Assembly: GCA_007693945.1 (NCBI GenBank)
Contig: RECP01000100.1
Location: 1 to 55,794, forward strand
Direction: 5' to 3'
Length of the DNA: 55,794 bases
Origin: Spirochaetaceae bacterium
Lineage (GTDB): Bacteria > Spirochaetota > Spirochaetia > DSM-27196 > PWMO01
Position 1 is the first letter of the stretch. Each line of letters starts with the position of its first letter. The notes beneath the pieces were generated by a model, which worked only from the letters and a program-made list of their open reading frames with translations, was not told the DNA's origin and ran no database searches. Below are positions 6,770 to 16,941 of this stretch, one piece after another. A program made the translations under genes and the position numbers.

Positions 6770-7384
6770 TCAGGCACGCAGCGGCAACCCCAGATCGACC
6801 AGCGCACGGCGCAGGTCGATGGCGCCGTCGTAATGAACACCGCTGAACCCGAGGACGCGCGCCGCCTCGACGTACGCCGGAACGTCATCGATGAAGACGC
6901 ACTGCTCGGCGGGAAGCTGCAGCTGATCGAGCACCTCGCGGAATATGGCCTCGGCGGGCTTCATGGCTCCCACACGGTGCGACAGACTTACCGCCGACAT
7001 AAGCTTGATGGCCTCGGTGTGCTTCATGTATTGCTCGTAGTGTATCTCGTTGGTATTGGAGAGCAGCGCGATCGGAACCACCGCCGCCAGCTCCGCGGCG
7101 AGGTCGACCACCGGAGTGTTGGGCTCGAAGATATCGACAAAGTGCCGCTCGAGCTGCTCGGGCGGCAGGTCGATCTGAGCGCGCGAGCGCAGAAGCGAGA
7201 TGAACTCATCGCGACCGATAGTGCCGGTCTCAAGACGCCGCGAAAGAGCGTCCTCCCCGTCGTACAACACGTCCCGGATCTGGTCGGCCGACAACGCCGA
7301 ATGCTTCTGAACTAAATTGTAGAACCGTGAGTAGTCGAACCAGTACAGAACATTGCCGAAATCGAACACAACGCACCTGATCAC
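6770..7384 (-). CDS. HAD-superfamily phosphatase, YihX-like
   Basis: The 204-residue protein has the four HAD motifs: motif I VVFDFGNVL (nucleophilic Asp, with Gly at the usual second Asp position, as in YihX-type enzymes), motif II LLSNTN, motif III lysine in GAMKPAEAIF, and motif IV VFIDD. The helical cap lies between residues 15 and 90 (subclass IA). YihX of E. coli is a glucose-1-phosphatase; related proteins act on many small phosphates, so the substrate here is open. Cytoplasmic, full length. It starts the HAD-MBL pair. The ABC sugar operon ends 49 nt upstream on the same strand and could read through, which would fit a sugar-phosphate substrate. Confidence 0.82.
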   Translation of the reverse strand: MIRCVVFDFGNVLYWFDYSRFYNLVQKHSALSADQIRDVLYDGEDALSRRLETGTIGRDEFISLLRSRAQIDLPPEQLERHFVDIFEPNTPVVDLAAELAAVVPIALLSNTNEIHYEQYMKHTEAIKLMSAVSLSHRVGAMKPAEAIFREVLDQLQLPAEQCVFIDDVPAYVEAARVLGFSGVHYDGAIDLRRALVDLGLPLRA

Positions 7385-7432
7385 TCTGCGCTCCTTGTCA
7401 CAACTATACCCCAGCCTGTACGCTGATGCACC

Positions 7433-8263
7433 TTAGCCCTTCAGCGCCCCGGCGCCCGCGAAGCTCTCGATAAACGGCTTCTGGAACACAATGAACAGCA
7501 TAAACAGAGGCGCGGTAATCATGACCGCGGCGGCCATCGTAATGGTTATTTCGGGGGTACTCTCGGTGGCCTGCGTCAGCATCGCGAGGCCGACGGTGAG
7601 AGTGCGTGCCCTCACGGTATCGGTGACAAGCAGCGGCCAGAAGAAGTTGTTCCAGTGGAACGTGCCGCTGACAAACGCAAACGCAATCAGAGACGGCTTG
7701 GTCAGCGGTAACAGCACATGGCGAATGACGCGTGGCCCGTTGCAGCCGTCGATCTTGGCGGTGTCTTCAAGGTCCCGCGGCACCGCGCGAAACGCCTGGC
7801 GCATCAGAAATGTCCCGTAGGCGCTGGCAAAATAGACAATACCGACCGCCAACCTGCGGTTGAGAATACCCAGGGTGCGGATGGTCTGGTAGTTGGGAAT
7901 GATGATGCTGGTGGCGGGGATCATCAGCTGCACGAGAAACAGGAAGAACAGCAGATCACGGCCCTTGAACCGCAGGCGGGCAAACGCGTAGGCCGCGAGC
8001 GATATTGTGATCGACTGAACCAGGAAGGTCATGGCGACAATTGAAGCGGTGTTGTACAGATACCGCGCGAACGGCATGATCTGCAGCACACGGGTGAAGT
8101 TCTCGACCGTGAACTCGCGTGGCACCCAGCGAAACTGAAGACTCAGAATATCGCCCAGGGTCTTGACCGATGTCGTGAACATGAAGACCAACGGAACAAC
8201 CATCAGCACGGCCAGCAGCGTCAGAAGAACGTAGCTCAGCCAGACGTAACGTTCAAACTTCAT
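7433..8263 (-). CDS. Sugar ABC transporter permease (MalG/UgpE type)
   Basis: The 276-residue membrane protein has six predicted helices, beginning WLSYVLLTLLAVLMVVPLVF. It carries the EAA loop DLEDTAKIDGCNGPRVIRHV followed by LLPLTKP, which docks onto the ATPase. It belongs to the CUT1 carbohydrate-uptake family and should pair with the MalF-type permease whose gene overlaps it by 11 nt. No ATPase gene is present, so a shared MsmX/UgpC-type ATPase encoded elsewhere is likely. Substrate cannot be read from the sequence; CUT1 systems import oligosaccharides, polyols or glycerol phosphodiesters. It is the last gene of the LacI-linked operon. Confidence 0.93.
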   Translation of the reverse strand: MKFERYVWLSYVLLTLLAVLMVVPLVFMFTTSVKTLGDILSLQFRWVPREFTVENFTRVLQIMPFARYLYNTASIVAMTFLVQSITISLAAYAFARLRFKGRDLLFFLFLVQLMIPATSIIIPNYQTIRTLGILNRRLAVGIVYFASAYGTFLMRQAFRAVPRDLEDTAKIDGCNGPRVIRHVLLPLTKPSLIAFAFVSGTFHWNNFFWPLLVTDTVRARTLTVGLAMLTQATESTPEITITMAAAVMITAPLFMLFIVFQKPFIESFAGAGALKG

Positions 8264-9125
8264 AGTAGACCTTCCTGCCCAGGGTCAGGAACAGCGTCGA
8301 GACAATCAGCAGCAGTGAAACCACCAGCAACGCGGTGAGTGCCGATGCGAGCCCCATGTCCCAGAACCGGAACCCGTTCTGATAGATAAAATAGACAATC
8401 AGGTTGGTCGAGTTGGACGGGCCTCCCTGCGTCATGATATAGATCTGATCGACCGCCTCCAGGGCGTTGATTATGGCAATGATCAGTATAAAAAACAGGT
8501 GCGAGGATATCAGCGGCAGACTGATCTTCAGAAGCCGCTGCCGACCATTGGCCCCCTCGATATGGGCAGCATCGATCAACTCATCCGGCACGTTGCGCAG
8601 GCCGGCCAGAAACAGGATCATGTAATAGCCGGTGTACTTCCAGATCCCGACCATCGTGACGCTGAACAGCGCGATGCTGCGGTCATTGAGCCACCCGACA
8701 CTGCTGAAGCCCAGACGACGCAGGTAGTAGTTGATCAGCCCGTAATCCGGCAGGTACATGAACATCCAGATCATGGCCGCGGCAGCCATGGGTATCATTG
8801 TGGGATAGAAGAACGCCGCTTTGTAGAGTGAACCACCACGCTTGACTCTGTCGATCTGCGTTGCAAGAAAGAGCGCCAGCAGGACGCTCGCCGCGATGAA
8901 GGAGAACGAGTAGACAACCGTGTTGGTAACAACCTGCCAGAAGCGCCGCGACTGCAGTAACTGCCGGTAGTTGTACAGGCCGGCAAACTCCGGCTGGATG
9001 AACGAGGTATTCCAGTGGAAGAAACTGCGATAGAAGGCAAACCCTGCGGGGTAGTAGGTGAAGAAGAACAGGAAGACAAACGCGGGCAGTATGTAGAGGT
9101 ATGGTCTCAGGCTCTTTGCGTGCAT
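8253..9125 (-). CDS. Sugar ABC transporter permease (MalF/UgpA type)
   Basis: Translation is taken from ATG 9125 (MHAKSLRPYLYILPAFVFLF), giving 290 residues, the usual length of the short MalF-type subunits. The first helix follows directly and five more can be placed. The EAA loop is ELIDAAHIEGANGRQRLLKI followed by SLPLISS. It forms the transmembrane heterodimer with the product of the overlapping downstream gene. It lies 95 nt after the binding-protein gene. The hairpin in that gap should lower expression of the permeases relative to the binding protein. Confidence 0.93.
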   Translation of the reverse strand: MHAKSLRPYLYILPAFVFLFFFTYYPAGFAFYRSFFHWNTSFIQPEFAGLYNYRQLLQSRRFWQVVTNTVVYSFSFIAASVLLALFLATQIDRVKRGGSLYKAAFFYPTMIPMAAAAMIWMFMYLPDYGLINYYLRRLGFSSVGWLNDRSIALFSVTMVGIWKYTGYYMILFLAGLRNVPDELIDAAHIEGANGRQRLLKISLPLISSHLFFILIIAIINALEAVDQIYIMTQGGPSNSTNLIVYFIYQNGFRFWDMGLASALTALLVVSLLLIVSTLFLTLGRKVYYEV

Positions 9126-9170
9126 CAAAACACTACTCCAAATGACTGTGCATGGCACAGGATCAGGCCC

Positions 9171-9195
9171 GGAAGGCCCCGATGCGGGGCCTTCC
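9171..9195 (-). terminator. Intercistronic hairpin between binding-protein and permease genes
   Basis: GGAAGGCCCC (9171-9180) and GGGGCCTTCC (9186-9195) form a perfect 10-bp stem with a 5-nt loop. No T tract follows on the minus strand. Such hairpins after binding-protein genes usually stabilise the upstream mRNA or cause partial termination. Confidence 0.65.
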
Positions 9196-9220
9196 GTGAC
9201 CAGACTGCCGTGAATCCACC

Positions 9221-10501
9221 TCAGCGCTGGAACCGGGCCAGAATAGCGTCCGCGGCCCGCTGAGCCTCTCGAAGAGTGGTGTCCACATCTGCACCGCCCA
9301 GTATGTCCTCTTTCATCTCGTTGAGCAACTCGGCCAGCTGTGCCTGCTGATAGGTCATGAAGTTACGCTCGATTTCAACCTGCTGCAGCTGGTGAAACGC
9401 CGTTATTGCGTTCGGCGTGCGTTCGACGTGTTCGCGGTACAGGGGCAGATCGTACGAGTCTTCGCGCACCGCCACGTAGCCTGAGCGGATGCTCCAGCGA
9501 GCTGCGTTCTCCGCGTTGGTCATCCATGTGATGAACTTCCAGGCCGCCTGCTGCCTGCGCTGGTCGGTGTTGAAGATGAAGAAGTTACCGCCGCCCTCAA
9601 TCACAACCTGGCGCCTGTGTACCGGCAGGAAGGCGGTTCCAACCTCAAAATCAGACGAGTTTTCGATATGCGTCAGCGAACCGGTTGAGTTGTACAGCAT
9701 CGTAACGTTGCCGGCAATGAAATCGCTGACCGACGGCGCCCACTGCCGGATCGGCGCCATGTAGCCGCGTCGCACCAGGCCGTTCAGGTAATCAAATGCT
9801 TCGCGCATTTCGGGAGTATCGATGGCCACCGACCTGCCGTCGTCGCTTTCGAGTTGTCCGCCCGCCTGAAGCACGATGGGCTTGAGCAGCCAGAAGTTTA
9901 TCGGAACCTGAACCGGCCAGTGATCGGGGCCGAAGTGCTCTGCCAGCGTTTGCGAGTAGCTATAGACGTCGTCCCAGGTCCGCGGCGGAGAGTCCGGATC
10001 GAGACCGGCAGCGCGGAAATGGTCTTTGTTGTAGTAGAACAACGGCGTACTGCGCTGGAACGGAATCGACCATGTCTGGCCGTCAAGGCGCGCGATCTCC
10101 ATGAAGCCCGACAGGAAGCGCGAGATGTAGGCATCTCCACCCTCGGCCTCAATGTAGTCGTCCACGGGGGCAATTGCACCCATTTCAATCAGGTCGAAAG
10201 TTGCCGGGGCATCCAGAACGGCTACCTCGGGTGCATTACCGGACAGGAACGCCGTCTGGGCCCGCTCCATGGTCTCGCGGTAACCGCCCGAGAAGATGGC
10301 TTCGACAAACACATCGTCCTGCGATGCATTGAAGTCGCGTACCATTTCCTCCATGATGCGCGCGTGATCGCCGGCTACGCCGACCGGATAGTAGAAGCGC
10401 AGGTAGACGGTGCCGGTCGGTTCCTCGGCCCCTCCTCTCGTCCAGCCCGTTGAGACGGCCAGTACCAGGATCAGACACGCGAGCAGCAGTTTCTTTTTCA
10501 T
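9221..10501 (-). CDS. Extracellular sugar-binding protein of an ABC transporter
   Basis: The 426-residue protein starts at ATG 10501, with GAGGAGGG upstream. It has a signal peptide (MKKKLLLACLILVLAVSTGW, cleavage probably near TRGGAEE; no lipobox cysteine). The mature part has the family 1 solute-binding layout: LRFYYPVGVAGDHARIMEEM, then EVAVLDAPATFDLIEMGAIA and the late AAWKFITWMTNAENAARWSI segment. It captures a carbohydrate in the periplasm and delivers it to the two permeases encoded downstream. The divergent lacI gene, with a near-palindromic operator between them, suggests induction by the transported sugar. Substrate unknown. Confidence 0.93.
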   Translation of the reverse strand: MKKKLLLACLILVLAVSTGWTRGGAEEPTGTVYLRFYYPVGVAGDHARIMEEMVRDFNASQDDVFVEAIFSGGYRETMERAQTAFLSGNAPEVAVLDAPATFDLIEMGAIAPVDDYIEAEGGDAYISRFLSGFMEIARLDGQTWSIPFQRSTPLFYYNKDHFRAAGLDPDSPPRTWDDVYSYSQTLAEHFGPDHWPVQVPINFWLLKPIVLQAGGQLESDDGRSVAIDTPEMREAFDYLNGLVRRGYMAPIRQWAPSVSDFIAGNVTMLYNSTGSLTHIENSSDFEVGTAFLPVHRRQVVIEGGGNFFIFNTDQRRQQAAWKFITWMTNAENAARWSIRSGYVAVREDSYDLPLYREHVERTPNAITAFHQLQQVEIERNFMTYQQAQLAELLNEMKEDILGGADVDTTLREAQRAADAILARFQR

Positions 10502-10690
10502 ACAAGTCCCTCCTCGTGATTGTTTCACGGCGCCATCATACCGGCACCGTGTTAACGGAACGTTAGGAATAGCCCCCATCGCCTTCAATTATCCGTGGAC
10601 AATTTGCGTTCTGTCAAGCAAAGTAATTTCACAGAAATTAATCATTGACATTTTTAACAACATACTTTATAAGTAATTATGAACTATATT

Positions 10691-10710
10691 GAATGAAAAC
10701 GCTTTCATTC
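10691..10710. promoter_or_regulatory. LacI-type operator between the sugar ABC operon and lacI
   Basis: The 20-bp near-palindrome GAATGAAAACGCTTTCATTC has matching GAATGAAA arms and the CpG-containing centre typical of LacI-family operators. It lies 35 nt before the lacI start and 190 nt before the binding-protein start, in an AT-rich region holding the divergent promoters. It probably serves both autoregulation and control of the transporter. Confidence 0.75.
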
Positions 10711-10744
10711 TTAGTTCAGATTAGAGCATAAGTGAGGGCTCCAG

Positions 10745-11788
10745 ATGGCAGCGAACGTTACCTTGCAGGATGTCGCACAACACGCCGGTGTCTCGCCGGC
10801 AACGGCTTCGCGAGCCCTCAACCACGATACCTCGGTCCGCAGCCAGACAGTTGCGCGCGTCAGGGAATCTGCCCGCGCCCTGGACTACCGGCCGAACATC
10901 ACCGCCAGAATTCTGTCGGGCGGCAGTTCAGACACTGTCTGCCTGGTTGTACCCAGTCTCTCGCGGCAGGCACTGTCAAGATTCTACTACGCTTCCCTGA
11001 TTGCGGGAGCCGAGGAGACCGCACACCGGCACGGGCTGCACCTGGTCATCAAGAACAAGAACGAGCGCGAGAGTCTGTTTTCGCTGCTCGATCAGCACCG
11101 CGTAGGCGGCGTTCTGCTGCGGGTAGGACACAATCAGAGTCTCGAACAGCGCTACATCCGCCGCCTGCGCAAATCGCGAATCCCGTTTGTCCTCATCGGC
11201 CGCCCTCCGGACAGAGTTCCGGAAACATCGATTCACATTGACATCATCGGCGGCGCGCGTGCGCTGGCGCATCACCTGGCCGGTCAGGGATACCGGCGTC
11301 TGTTGTATATTTCGGGTCCAAAGCGCAATGCCGACTCCAATGACCGCTACTACGGCTTCCGACTCGGCCTGCTGGAGAAAGGGTACGCCGACGAACAACT
11401 GCTGTACGCGCAGGGCGACTACACACCTGAGAGCGGGTATCGTTCCGCCGAGCAGCACATCCTGCGTGATCAGGTCGACGCCGTCTTCGCCTCAACCGAC
11501 CACACCGCGCTGGGGGTACTGACCTACTGCGCCTCGCGCGGGATCAAAGTCCCGAGTGAAGTCGCGGTTGCCGGATACGATGACCAGGACTACGCCGCCT
11601 ACACCTGGCCACCGCTCACAACCGTCCGCCAACCGGTATACGAGCTCGGTCAGCACGCCATCGAACAGCTGCTGCACAGCATGCACGCCGACCGCCGACG
11701 CGAGAACGCCATGATCCTGTCACCGACCCTGATCGTGCGCCAGTCCACAGAACGGAATGCACCGCACGGTTCTAGCCGGAACCCGTGA
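10745..11788 (+). CDS. LacI-family transcriptional repressor of the adjacent sugar ABC operon
   Basis: The 347-residue protein has the N-terminal LacI HTH (VTLQDVAQHAGVSPATASRA), a hinge helix around residues 48-58 and a periplasmic-binding-protein-like effector domain (for example ISGPKRNADSNDRYYGFRLG and AVAGYDDQDYAAYTWPPLTT). It should bind the operator at 10691-10710 and release it when a sugar occupies the core domain. Divergent placement to the ABC operon supports a local role. GAGGG lies 7 nt before the start. A weak GC-rich hairpin with a bulge (about 11801-11828) follows the gene and may end transcription. Confidence 0.92.
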   Translation: MAANVTLQDVAQHAGVSPATASRALNHDTSVRSQTVARVRESARALDYRPNITARILSGGSSDTVCLVVPSLSRQALSRFYYASLIAGAEETAHRHGLHLVIKNKNERESLFSLLDQHRVGGVLLRVGHNQSLEQRYIRRLRKSRIPFVLIGRPPDRVPETSIHIDIIGGARALAHHLAGQGYRRLLYISGPKRNADSNDRYYGFRLGLLEKGYADEQLLYAQGDYTPESGYRSAEQHILRDQVDAVFASTDHTALGVLTYCASRGIKVPSEVAVAGYDDQDYAAYTWPPLTTVRQPVYELGQHAIEQLLHSMHADRRRENAMILSPTLIVRQSTERNAPHGSSRNP

Positions 11789-11849
11789 ACGGGGGCGCGG
11801 TTCCGCCGGCCCTTCCCCCCGGCCGGAATCCGTGTTACCGTCATGTATC

Positions 11850-12746
11850 ATGAACATCCAAGCATACCTGGAAGAGATCGGGGCCTGGGCCCTCACCAGC
11901 GGCCTGCAGATCCTGCTGGTTATTGTGGTCATGCTGATTGCCTCGCGCGTAATCCACATCGCCGTCAATAGAGCTATCGGACGCGTCGGCGGCAAGGACG
12001 ACCCCGAGGTGTACAAGCGCGCCGAAACGCTGCGCTCGATCATCAACTCGCTGGTCAGCGTGGTGGTTTTCGGCATCGGGCTGGTGATCGTGCTCGGTCA
12101 GCTCGGCATCGCTATCGGACCGATCCTGGCGGCCGCCGGCGTCCTCGGTCTGGCGGTCGGTTTCGGTGCCCAGAGCCTGGTGCAGGATATCATCAGCGGC
12201 TTCTTCATCCTGCTCGACGACCAGATCCGCGTCGGAGACGTGGTCGAAATCGCCGGCAGGGGCGGCCTGGTGGAGAAAGTCAACCTGCGCATGGTGACCC
12301 TGCGCGACCTGGCCGGCAACGTCCACTTCGTGCGCAACGGCAGCATCAGCACCGTCACCAACATGACCAAGGAATACTCGCGCTACGTCTTTGATATCGG
12401 AGTTGCCTACCGTGAAGATGTCGACGAAGTGATTGCAGTGATCCGGGCCGTGGACGAAGAGCTGCGCGCCGATCCCGCGTTTGCCGAAACCATCCTGGAA
12501 CCGATCGAGATACTCGGCCTCGACAGGTTTGCCGACTCGGCGGTGATCATCCGGGCACGAACCAAGACCAAACCGATTATGCAGTGGTCCGTCGGCCGCG
12601 AGTTCAACCGACGGCTGAAGAAGGCCTTCGACCAACGCAACATCGAGATCCCCTTTCCGCACCGCACACTCTACATGGGCCAGGACAAGCAGGGTAGCTC
12701 CCCGGTGCTGCGCATCCGCGGCGGCCGCGACCGGCTCGAGAGCTGA
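11850..12746 (+). CDS. MscS-family mechanosensitive ion channel
   Basis: The 298-residue protein has three transmembrane segments: ILLVIVVMLIASRVIHIAVN, LVSVVVFGIGLVIVLGQLGI and the pore helix AAAGVLGLAVGFGAQSLVQD, the glycine/alanine-rich TM3 that lines the MscS pore. The beta domain follows (DDQIRVGDVVEIAGRGGLVE) and then the mixed C-terminal domain. It should open under membrane tension and release solutes during osmotic down-shock. Length matches small-conductance MscS (about 290). The ATG at 11850 has no good ribosome-binding site, but upstream sequence is not protein-like. Transcribed alone after lacI. A second MscS-type gene lies at 30968. Confidence 0.93.
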   Translation: MNIQAYLEEIGAWALTSGLQILLVIVVMLIASRVIHIAVNRAIGRVGGKDDPEVYKRAETLRSIINSLVSVVVFGIGLVIVLGQLGIAIGPILAAAGVLGLAVGFGAQSLVQDIISGFFILLDDQIRVGDVVEIAGRGGLVEKVNLRMVTLRDLAGNVHFVRNGSISTVTNMTKEYSRYVFDIGVAYREDVDEVIAVIRAVDEELRADPAFAETILEPIEILGLDRFADSAVIIRARTKTKPIMQWSVGREFNRRLKKAFDQRNIEIPFPHRTLYMGQDKQGSSPVLRIRGGRDRLES

Positions 12747-12989
12747 CCGCCCTTCAGCTCCGCCGCAAGCAGACAGAGCCGCCGCGCCCGCACGCGGCTA
12801 CCGAAGACGCGGGCACGGTGCGCCACTTGACCCGATACCACCACATGTGCGATATTGCACATAGCGAACCGTGAGATCACGGAATCCCGCCGAACACATC
12901 CGCGTGCTCAGCGCTTCTGGTTGATATCCATTTGCAATTCATACCCTGTGCACTTCCGCGCGAGCCGAACTGCACCCCAAAGGACTCGC

Positions 12990-14423
<1,434 letters not shown>

Positions 14424-14454
14424 CGTCCCCGGCGGACGGCGTTGTTGCCGCGGC

Positions 14455-14970
14455 TCAGAAACGGTAGCGAGCGCCGATTCCCCACCAGATGTCAAAGGTT
14501 GTGGCCGGGTAAAGGCGCATGCCGGGAACCACCTCGGCAAAGATGTCAAGCGGGAGTTCGGCAGACAGAAAGCTGATGCCGAACGGCACGCGCACTCCCG
14601 AGCGTACGCCGCCTGAGGCGCCGGGGCCCTCGGAACGGATACGCAGATCGCCGCCGATGCCGACGTACAGCGGCAGACGGTCCGGCGCAACGTCAAAAAC
14701 ATCGAAGAAGTGCTGCAGATAGTCGGCGTGCAGGTGCAGCCGCTGGGCCGGAAAGCTCCACGCCACGGCCGCATCGACGGCGCTGCTCGGGCCGAGCCAC
14801 AGCTTGGCGCTGAGGCCGGTGGGATGGCCCAGGATGATGCCCAGACTGAAGCCGTCCTGTTTCTCCCGCGCGCCGCTGTTGTCCGACTCCGGCTTCTGCT
14901 GCGCCGGCGCCGGTACGAGCGCAATGCAGACGCACAGCGCCACGGTACATGCAATTCGCGTTGAGCGCAT
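14455..14970 (-). CDS. Small outer-membrane beta-barrel protein, DUF3996-like
   Basis: The 171-residue product starts at ATG 14970 behind GGAGGACAGG. It has a signal peptide (MRSTRIACTVALCVCIALVP, cleaved near PAPAQQ) and then alternating amphipathic strands such as FSLGIILGHPTGLSAKLWLG, ending in an aromatic residue (GIGARYRF). A terminal Phe is the outer-membrane-assembly signal of beta-barrels. The pattern recalls the small spirochaetal DUF3996 proteins, a call made from memory. Role unknown; likely a surface or structural barrel. It converges with the helicase gene with about 30 nt between stops. Confidence 0.6.
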   Translation of the reverse strand: MRSTRIACTVALCVCIALVPAPAQQKPESDNSGAREKQDGFSLGIILGHPTGLSAKLWLGPSSAVDAAVAWSFPAQRLHLHADYLQHFFDVFDVAPDRLPLYVGIGGDLRIRSEGPGASGGVRSGVRVPFGISFLSAELPLDIFAEVVPGMRLYPATTFDIWWGIGARYRF

Positions 14971-15109
14971 AACCTGTCCTCCGGCATCCATTATACGCCG
15001 TGCAGCGGCCGGGACGCCACACGCCGGGCGGAATTCAGCGGCCGTGCCGCCTGGGCAGTGGCGCCGACGTCAGCATACCTCTGGCGGTTTCTGATGCATT
15101 CGATTATAA

Positions 15110-16903
15110 ATGGGTGCAGTGAAGACTACCTTGCGTTACACTGCGGCTCTGTGTTGCGCCTCTCTGCTCTGGCTGGCCGCCTGCGGGCAGCGGGACGCCG
15201 CTCGTCTGGTTGCACCGGGCACCTACGCCGGCCCGCGCGCGACCGGCGGAACACTCGATCTGCGCGGCGTCGATCTCAGCCGGGCGATACCGCTTGACGG
15301 CGAGTGGCTCTTCTACCCGCACGTCTTGCTGAGCCCGCAGCATTTAGACACCGCGCCCGCGCCGGCTACCATCCGGGTCCCGAAACTGTGGAACCGCCAG
15401 ACAATCCAGGACCGCCGGTTCGGCGCTCACGGGTACGGTACGTATCGGCTCGATCTGCTGATCGATCAGCCGCATGAAACCCACTATCTGCGTCTGAGCG
15501 AGATCTCGACCGCTTTTCGGGCCTACGTCAATGAGGCGCTGATCCTGAGCGGAGGAGTTGTGGCAGACTCGGCGCAGACCACCGTGCCGCAGTGGGTGAC
15601 CGCCACGCGCCGTTTCATTCCGCAGGGCCAACGGGTGACGCTTCTGATCCAGGTGGCCAACTTCCACCACGCGCGCGGCGGGTTGCGCGATGAACTGCTG
15701 CTGTCGCGGAAGCCGGGTCTGCTGGCCGGTATGCAGACGCGGCGCAACCTGACCTGGTTTGTCTTCGGCGCCCTGCTGGTGATGGGCATCTACCACCTCG
15801 GACTGGTGACGGTGCGTACCCGCGAACAATCGACGCTCTGGTTCGGGCTGGTCTCCATTCTGATGGCGCTGCGGGCTACCCTGACCGGTCAGCCGGCACT
15901 GATACACGCAACCAGTGTTGCGATGTGGGAAGTGCTGATGACCCTCGAGTATTTCTCGATGTACGCCGGGTTCACGTTGTTCTTCCTCTACACCACGGCG
16001 CTCTTTCCGCGGGAGGTGCACCCGCGGGTGCTGCGGATCATGATGGTCCTGGGGACCGTGTCTGCGGCACTGACTCTGGTTGCGCCGGCGCGTATCTTCA
16101 CCGCCACGCTGTACGGTTTTCACCTGGTGGTGGTCACCGGCAGCGCGTACCTGATCTACGTTGCACTGTCGGCATTGCGGGCCGGCCGCGGCGGAGCGTC
16201 AATCTACACAGCCGGAATGGTGATCCTGTGGCTGACGGTGGTCAACGACGTGCTGTATAACCTCGGCGCCATACGCACCGGCTACATCGCCGACGCGGGG
16301 CTGCTGGTCTTCCTCTTCTTTCAGAGCCTGGTTCTGGCAACCCGGTTTGCCGCCAACGTGCGGCGCATCGAGGAATTGCTCGCCGAACGCAATCGCCTCG
16401 AGGGCCTGACGTTTCGCGACGGTCTGACCGGCATCAGCAACCGGCGCCACTTCGACATCACGCTGGCCAAGGAGTGGACCCGGACACAACGCCACAGTCA
16501 GCCGCTGTCGGTGATCATGGCCGACATCGACGACTTCAAGGCCTACAACGACAATTACGGGCATCTGCTCGGGGACCAGGCGCTACGGCAGGTGGCTCAA
16601 ACACTGCACCAGGGTCTGCACCGCTCTTCCGACTTTGTGGCGCGCTACGGCGGCGAAGAGTTCGCCGTCATCCTGCCGTCTACCACCGGCGACGGCGCGG
16701 CCAGGATCGCCGAGGCAATGCGCGCCGCGATCGAGCAACTGCGGATCACCCACGGCTACAGCAGCGCCTCCCCGGTGCTCACGGTCAGTTTTGGAGTAGC
16801 TACAACGGTTCCGCACCGCGACTGCACCAGTGATACGCTGATGGCCGCGGCCGATCAGGCGCTCTACCGCGCCAAGCAGGCCTGCCGAAACTGCGTCATG
16901 TAG
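15110..16903 (+). CDS. Membrane diguanylate cyclase with 7TM-DISM sensor (GGDEF)
   Basis: The 597-residue protein has four parts: a signal sequence, a periplasmic beta-sandwich (about 45-200; DISM extracellular type 2, for example LSRAIPLDGEWLFYPHVLLS), seven transmembrane helices (about 210-415; WFVFGALLVMGIYHLGLVTV onward) and a GGDEF domain (430-597) with active motif RYGGEEFAVIL. It should make cyclic di-GMP in response to an extracellular ligand. No RxxD inhibitory site is obvious before GGEEF. The signal sequence ends LLWLAACGQR, which fits a lipoprotein box, unusual for this architecture. The start is uncertain: ATG 15110 has no ribosome-binding site, and GTG 15119 follows a TATAAA closely. 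Confidence 0.9.
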   Translation: MGAVKTTLRYTAALCCASLLWLAACGQRDAARLVAPGTYAGPRATGGTLDLRGVDLSRAIPLDGEWLFYPHVLLSPQHLDTAPAPATIRVPKLWNRQTIQDRRFGAHGYGTYRLDLLIDQPHETHYLRLSEISTAFRAYVNEALILSGGVVADSAQTTVPQWVTATRRFIPQGQRVTLLIQVANFHHARGGLRDELLLSRKPGLLAGMQTRRNLTWFVFGALLVMGIYHLGLVTVRTREQSTLWFGLVSILMALRATLTGQPALIHATSVAMWEVLMTLEYFSMYAGFTLFFLYTTALFPREVHPRVLRIMMVLGTVSAALTLVAPARIFTATLYGFHLVVVTGSAYLIYVALSALRAGRGGASIYTAGMVILWLTVVNDVLYNLGAIRTGYIADAGLLVFLFFQSLVLATRFAANVRRIEELLAERNRLEGLTFRDGLTGISNRRHFDITLAKEWTRTQRHSQPLSVIMADIDDFKAYNDNYGHLLGDQALRQVAQTLHQGLHRSSDFVARYGGEEFAVILPSTTGDGAARIAEAMRAAIEQLRITHGYSSASPVLTVSFGVATTVPHRDCTSDTLMAAADQALYRAKQACRNCVM

Positions 16904-16916
16904 CCCCGGCGGCGCG

Positions 16917-16941
16917 GCCTGCGGTGGCGGTGGCCGCAGGC
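16917..16941. terminator. Bidirectional hairpin between convergent genes
   Basis: GCCTGCGG (16917-16924) pairs with CCGCAGGC (16934-16941) around a 9-nt loop, between the end of the GGDEF gene and the end of glycogen phosphorylase. No T tract is present, so termination would be weak or Rho-assisted. Confidence 0.45.

Noticed and set aside
7433..10501. ABC operon as the inositol importer
   Set aside because: It lies 26 kb from the iol genes, has its own LacI and a different operator core; CUT1 type gives no support for inositol.
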